64,000 bases of DNA from Tardiphaga robiniae (GTDB lineage Bacteria; Pseudomonadota; Alphaproteobacteria; Rhizobiales; Xanthobacteraceae), in NCBI RefSeq assembly GCF_001618955.1, contig NZ_LVYV01000045.1:62001-126000 (forward strand), read 5' to 3'. This document shows positions 60,567 to 64,000 of the stretch, piece by piece. A program made the position numbers and the translations under genes. The notes beneath the pieces were generated by a model. That model ran no database searches. It was given only the letters and a program-made list of their open reading frames with translations, and was not told where the DNA came from. How positions within the stretch are numbered: position 1 is the stretch's first letter; every line of letters begins with the position of its first letter.

Positions 60567-61583
60567 ATGAACCTGCTCGAATCGCTCCCCACCGTGATCG
60601 GTATCGCTGCCGTCGCACCTGCTCTGCTGGTGCTGTGGCTGGTGATTGCTGCCGATGAACGGCCGGGACCGCCCGGGCTGGTCTGGGCGTCATTCCTGCT
60701 GGGGGCCGCCAGCATCTCCCTGCTCGGCTATGCCCGCGCGCTGTTCGCGGCAATTCCGGGTCTTACGGACAATCCGACCCTGGCCATGGTGCTCCACGCC
60801 GTGTTTGGCGTCGCCGCGCCGGAGGAGATCGTGAAGATCTTCGTCATCATCGCGGTGTCCACCCAACGCGCCCGCACGGCCGATCCAATGGACACTGTGG
60901 TTTATGGCGCCGCGGCAGGACTGGGCTTCGCGGCTTACGAGAATCTCGTCTATCTGCTGCAATATCCCGACATGTGGCGCACGCTGGCGGTACTGCGCAG
61001 CGTCCTGACCGTGCCGTTTCACGGCGCGCTCGGCATCATCGCCGGCGCCTATATCGCCATCACCCGCTCCGGCCGCGCGCTCGGCGCCCATCGCCGCGAT
61101 GGGTGGGCCTTCATTCGCACGCCCATGCTGATCGTTCTGGCGCCGGTGACGCTGCATGCCTGTTTCGATCTTCCTTTGCTGACGCTGCAGCGGCATCCGG
61201 AAATCGTCGGCATGATGCGCCGCGTGCTGGAAGCCGCCGGCGTAGTGGTCGGATTCGGCACTATTGCGCTGGCGGCGCGGCTGGTCCGGCGGATTGGCGC
61301 GCATCATGCACCGCATACGGAGGTGTCACGCGAGCGGCTCAGCCAGTTGCGCGGCATGTGGGCACTGCTGGTTGCCGGCGGCGGCGCGGGCTTTGCCGGC
61401 AGTGCCTTTTTACTGACTTCGATTCATCACTGGTTTACGAACCCGGCGCGCAACGTCACCATGGTGCTGATCCCGCTCGGTCTGGCATCGATCGCCATCG
61501 GGGCCGTGCTGCTGGTGCTGACGACGACGGCCTATATCCTCGGCCGCAACCGCATGCGCACGGCCGCGCCAGCGCAGTCGTAA
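60567..61583 (+). CDS. PrsW-family intramembrane metalloprotease
   Basis: 338 residues, about eight helices. Membrane-embedded acidic and His motifs: EE at 86-87 (AAPEEIVK), E125 in AAYENLVY, H152 in FHGALGIIAG, and H197/D201 in HACFDLPLL. PrsW of Bacillus cleaves anti-sigma RsiW; here the substrate is unknown. TATAAT lies nine bases before the ATG (60553-60558), suggesting a very short leader. Confidence 0.88.
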   Translation: MNLLESLPTVIGIAAVAPALLVLWLVIAADERPGPPGLVWASFLLGAASISLLGYARALFAAIPGLTDNPTLAMVLHAVFGVAAPEEIVKIFVIIAVSTQRARTADPMDTVVYGAAAGLGFAAYENLVYLLQYPDMWRTLAVLRSVLTVPFHGALGIIAGAYIAITRSGRALGAHRRDGWAFIRTPMLIVLAPVTLHACFDLPLLTLQRHPEIVGMMRRVLEAAGVVVGFGTIALAARLVRRIGAHHAPHTEVSRERLSQLRGMWALLVAGGGAGFAGSAFLLTSIHHWFTNPARNVTMVLIPLGLASIAIGAVLLVLTTTAYILGRNRMRTAAPAQS

Positions 61584-61706
61584 CGTTCAAGAGCGCGCGC
61601 GACATTCGAGCTATTCCCGATCAACAAACTTGCCCGCATATGCGTGTGAGCGGATATATTCGAGGAACGGCCGGCATGCTGCCGGCCAGATCAGGACATC
61701 GCCGCC

Positions 61707-62282
61707 ATGACCATGCCGCCCAACCTCGCCGAGCTGCAATCGAAGATGAGCGACGCCGTGCGCGCGCACTGGAAGGCATTTCTGATCGAAGGCATCGTGC
61801 TCGTCATCCTCGGCTTTGCCGCGATGATCGTGCCGCAGGTGGCCAGCATCGCCGTCACCGTCATGCTGGGCTGGATGTTCTTCATCTCGGGCGTCGCCGC
61901 GCTACTGATGACCTTCTGGGCGCGTCAGACGCCGGGCTTCATCTGGTCGCTGATTTCAGCAATCCTTGGCATCGGCGCAGGCATCATTCTGCTCACGCGC
62001 CCGGCCGAAAGCACGCTGACACTGACATTCGTGGTTGGCGTCTATTTCCTCGCCGAGGGCGTCGCGACCATCATGTACGCGCTCCAGCATCGCAAGGAAC
62101 TGTCCGAGCGCTGGAGCTGGATGGCCTTCTCCGGCCTGATGGATATCGTGATCGCCTTCATCATCATCTCGGGCCTGCCCGGCACTGCAGCATGGGCCAT
62201 CGGCCTGATGGTCGGCATCAATCTCGTGATCGGCGGCGCGTCGCTGATCGGCCTCGCGATGGCCGCGCGCAACAAGGCCTGA
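61707..62282 (+). CDS. HdeD-family acid-resistance membrane protein
   Basis: 191 residues. Six short helices with paired repeats (EGIVLVILGFAAMIVPQVAS, LGIGAGIILLTRPAESTLTL, GLMVGINLVIGGASLIGLA), the DUF308/HdeD pattern. In E. coli hdeD contributes to acid resistance at high cell density. AGGA precedes the ATG. Confidence 0.88.
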   Translation: MTMPPNLAELQSKMSDAVRAHWKAFLIEGIVLVILGFAAMIVPQVASIAVTVMLGWMFFISGVAALLMTFWARQTPGFIWSLISAILGIGAGIILLTRPAESTLTLTFVVGVYFLAEGVATIMYALQHRKELSERWSWMAFSGLMDIVIAFIIISGLPGTAAWAIGLMVGINLVIGGASLIGLAMAARNKA

Positions 62283-62305
62283 TCCGGCCGATAATCTGCA
62301 GGGGC

Positions 62306-62584
62306 TCAGCAGCCCTTGCAGATATTCTTGATCATGCGATCAAGTTCGCGATCCTGCGCGTCGATGCGGGACGGATCGTTCTTGCCGGTCTCCGGCGGCA
62401 GATCACCCGGGCGCGGCTGGCGATGGCCGACGGGAGCCTCGGGCAGAGCGCCGCCGCTGTTAGTCTGTGTGGTCGGCTGCGAGCGCAGGCCCTTGGGTGG
62501 CAGGTTGCGGGACGAATCCTGCGCCAGAGCCAGCGAATGGCCGAGAACGAACAGGCCTGCCGTCATCACGAACAATGTTTTCAT
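62306..62584 (-). CDS. Small exported protein of unknown function (92 aa)
   Basis: Signal peptide (MKTLFVMTAGLFVLGHSLAL, AQ), then a Pro/Gln/Asn-rich unstructured part and a C-terminal helix ending DRMIKNICKGC with two cysteines. GGAGA before the ATG. It lies 40 bases after epmB on the same strand. Confidence 0.7.
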   Translation of the reverse strand: MKTLFVMTAGLFVLGHSLALAQDSSRNLPPKGLRSQPTTQTNSGGALPEAPVGHRQPRPGDLPPETGKNDPSRIDAQDRELDRMIKNICKGC

Positions 62585-62624
62585 TTTTTGTCTCCGACAC
62601 CAGGTGGCGCGTGTAAGCCGATCG

Positions 62625-63725
62625 CTACGGCTTCGGTGGATAGATATGAACGTCGCCGCAGTAATCCACCACACGATAGACCGATTCCGCAGAAGCTTCA
62701 CCGTCAGGCTTGAGGCTGATTGAAGAATTCTCGGACAAATATTCGGGACCGATCGGCGCCTTGCCATAACCGCCGGGAATGTCGAGCACATAATCCGGCT
62801 GGCACAATCCGGAAACATTGCCTCGAATGGCGCGCATCAAGGCCTGTCCCTCCGCGATGCTGGTACGCAAATGTGCGGTGCCGGGCGCAAGGTCGCCGTG
62901 ATGCAGATAATACGGCTTGATGCGGCACTCGACGAAACCGCGCATCAGCGCCGTCAGCGTCGCCGCATCGTCATTGACGCCGCGCAGCAGCACGGACTGG
63001 CTGACCATGGGAATGCCGGCATCCACCATCAGCGCGCACGACGCACGTGCAGCATCCGTCAGCTCGCGCGGATGATTGGCATGCAGGGCCACCCATGTGC
63101 TCGCGCCCGTGACTTTCAATGCAGCCACCATCTCCGCGCTGACGCGGCCGGGATCAGCCACTGGGACCCGCGTGTGCAATCGAATGATCTTCACATGCGC
63201 AACGGCAGCGAGATCCGTCATGATCTCGCTCAATCGTCGCGGCGACAGCATCAGCGGATCGCCGCCGGTGAGGATCACCTCCCAGATCTCGTCATGGCTG
63301 CGGATGTAATCCAGCGCCGCTGCATAAGCCTCGCGCGACAGCGTGGTCTCCTTGCCGGGGCCTACCATCTCGCGGCGGAAGCAGAACCGGCAATACACCG
63401 CACAGACATGCACCAGCTTCAACAGCACGCGGTCGGGATAGCGATGCACGATGCCGTCGATTGGCGCGTGGGCGTGATCACCGATCGGATCGGCGTTCTC
63501 TTCGGGCTGCGCGTTCAGTTCATCCACACTTGGAATGTATTGACGCGCGATCGGATCGTCGGGATCGCTGCTGTCGATCAGTGCAGCAACGGCTGGCGTC
63601 ACCGCGACGGCATAGCGTGCGGCGACTTTCTCCAGATCGGCCAGTGTCGACGCCGGCGCGAGGCCGTTTTCAATGAGCTCAGCGGGTTGCCGCAGGGTCG
63701 TCGCAACTTTCACGTGACGGTTCAT
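62625..63725 (-). CDS. epmB: EF-P lysine beta-lysylation protein EpmB (lysine 2,3-aminomutase-like)
   Basis: 366 residues, radical SAM with the iron-sulfur Cys at 108, 112 and 115 (CAVYCRFC), ILTGGDPLMLS and the PLP-binding region of KamA enzymes. Converts (S)-alpha-lysine to (R)-beta-lysine for attachment to elongation factor P. The ATG at 63725 overlaps the stop of epmA (ATGA), strongly supporting the EF-P role over a lysine-degradation role. Confidence 0.9.
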   Translation of the reverse strand: MNRHVKVATTLRQPAELIENGLAPASTLADLEKVAARYAVAVTPAVAALIDSSDPDDPIARQYIPSVDELNAQPEENADPIGDHAHAPIDGIVHRYPDRVLLKLVHVCAVYCRFCFRREMVGPGKETTLSREAYAAALDYIRSHDEIWEVILTGGDPLMLSPRRLSEIMTDLAAVAHVKIIRLHTRVPVADPGRVSAEMVAALKVTGASTWVALHANHPRELTDAARASCALMVDAGIPMVSQSVLLRGVNDDAATLTALMRGFVECRIKPYYLHHGDLAPGTAHLRTSIAEGQALMRAIRGNVSGLCQPDYVLDIPGGYGKAPIGPEYLSENSSISLKPDGEASAESVYRVVDYCGDVHIYPPKP

Positions 63726-64000
63726 GACGCACCTGCTGGCGGCGTCCACACCACCTGATCGATCCGCGTCGCGCCGGACGCCAGCAACACCAGCCGGTCG
63801 AAGCCGAGGGCCACGCCGGACGCTGCCGGCATCGCCGCAACGGCTTCCAGAAACTCCTCGTCGAGCGGATAGCGCTCGCCATAGCGACTCTCTTTCTCGT
63901 CCATCGCTTCTGTGAAGCGTCGGCGCTGCTCGTCGACGTCGGTCAACTCGCCAAAGCCGTTGGCAAGTTCGACGCCGCAGGCATAGATCTCGAAGCGTTC
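63722..64000 (-). CDS. epmA: EF-P lysyltransferase EpmA (GenX/PoxA), C-terminal part
   Basis: The last 92 residues of a class II aminoacyl-tRNA-synthetase-like protein; the gene enters from the right edge. ERFEIYACGVELANGFGELT and GVALGFDRLVLL (motif 3) are typical of EpmA/LysRS. It attaches beta-lysine from EpmB to EF-P. Confidence 0.9.
   Translation of the reverse strand, partial: ERFEIYACGVELANGFGELTDVDEQRRRFTEAMDEKESRYGERYPLDEEFLEAVAAMPAASGVALGFDRLVLLASGATRIDQVVWTPPAGAS

Noticed and set aside
60361-62713. Long plus-strand frame of 579 codons overlapping prsW and hdeD
   Set aside because: It is the out-of-frame reading of those two genes; it has no motif of its own.

Overview
The window is GC-rich and its gene content points to an alphaproteobacterium of the Nitrobacteraceae/Bradyrhizobiaceae (Bradyrhizobium, Rhodopseudomonas, Afipia or Tardiphaga type). 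The signs are a rhizobial aapJQMP amino-acid transporter, a pentapeptide MXKDX protein, H-NS/HvrA-type proteins, DUF3606 and DUF6719 proteins, and a palindromic repeat of a kind common in these genomes. No taxonomic assignment below family can be made from sequence reading alone. It looks like ordinary chromosome: no phage, plasmid, insertion sequence or CRISPR array was seen.

Layout. 1-3.9 kb: tripartite RND efflux operon (NodT-type outer membrane lipoprotein, adaptor, start of the permease), minus strand. 4.6-7.0 kb: cfa and cysK, plus strand. 7.0-11.5 kb: aapJQMP; 11.9-13.1 kb: a metC-like lyase. 13.1-24.3 kb: a six-gene minus-strand run for envelope work (thioester alpha-2-macroglobulin, PBP1C, ArnT-like GT39, PAP2 phosphatase, GT2, LAB_N protein). 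24.8-26.9 kb: a gene-poor stretch with tRNA-Arg(TCT), a CHAP-like secreted protein and an inverted partial copy of the tRNA 3' half. 26.9-31.9 kb: a periplasmic molybdo-hydroxylase operon (unknown periplasmic protein, Mo subunit with Tat signal, 2Fe-2S subunit, diheme cytochrome c). 32.3-38.9 kb: FkbM methyltransferase, two orphan TRAP binding proteins, FKBP isomerase, cupin, MXKDX protein and small proteins. 38.9-43.5 kb: leucine-catabolism genes (methylcrotonyl-CoA carboxylase and HMG-CoA lyase). 43.6-47.9 kb: NDUFS4-like protein, OpgC, tRNA-Pro, DUF192, double cold-shock protein, sirtuin.

47.9-62.6 kb is dense in small genes: a full-length and a truncated H-NS-type protein, DUF3606 twice, PRC-barrel, PAS, PilZ, glyoxalase I, GST, DedA, PrsW, HdeD and many single-helix or secreted small proteins. 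Between 50.8 and 56.2 kb I found five GGAAC-N16-(C/T)GTT sequences, plus two weaker ones, most of them just upstream of small genes. This is the form of promoter used by EcfG, the general-stress sigma factor of Alphaproteobacteria, so I infer that much of this stretch is a stress regulon. The window closes with epmB and the end of epmA (elongation factor P lysylation).

Most unusual points: the inverted tRNA-Arg half-copy bounding a 1.4-kb gene-poor segment; the clustered EcfG-type promoters, some placed so close to the start codon that the mRNAs would be leaderless; one such promoter followed at once by a terminator; the palindromic repeat that now encodes about 28 residues near the N-terminus of PBP1C; and the truncated H-NS paralogue beside a full-length one. 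I did not find a system that I would call clearly novel.
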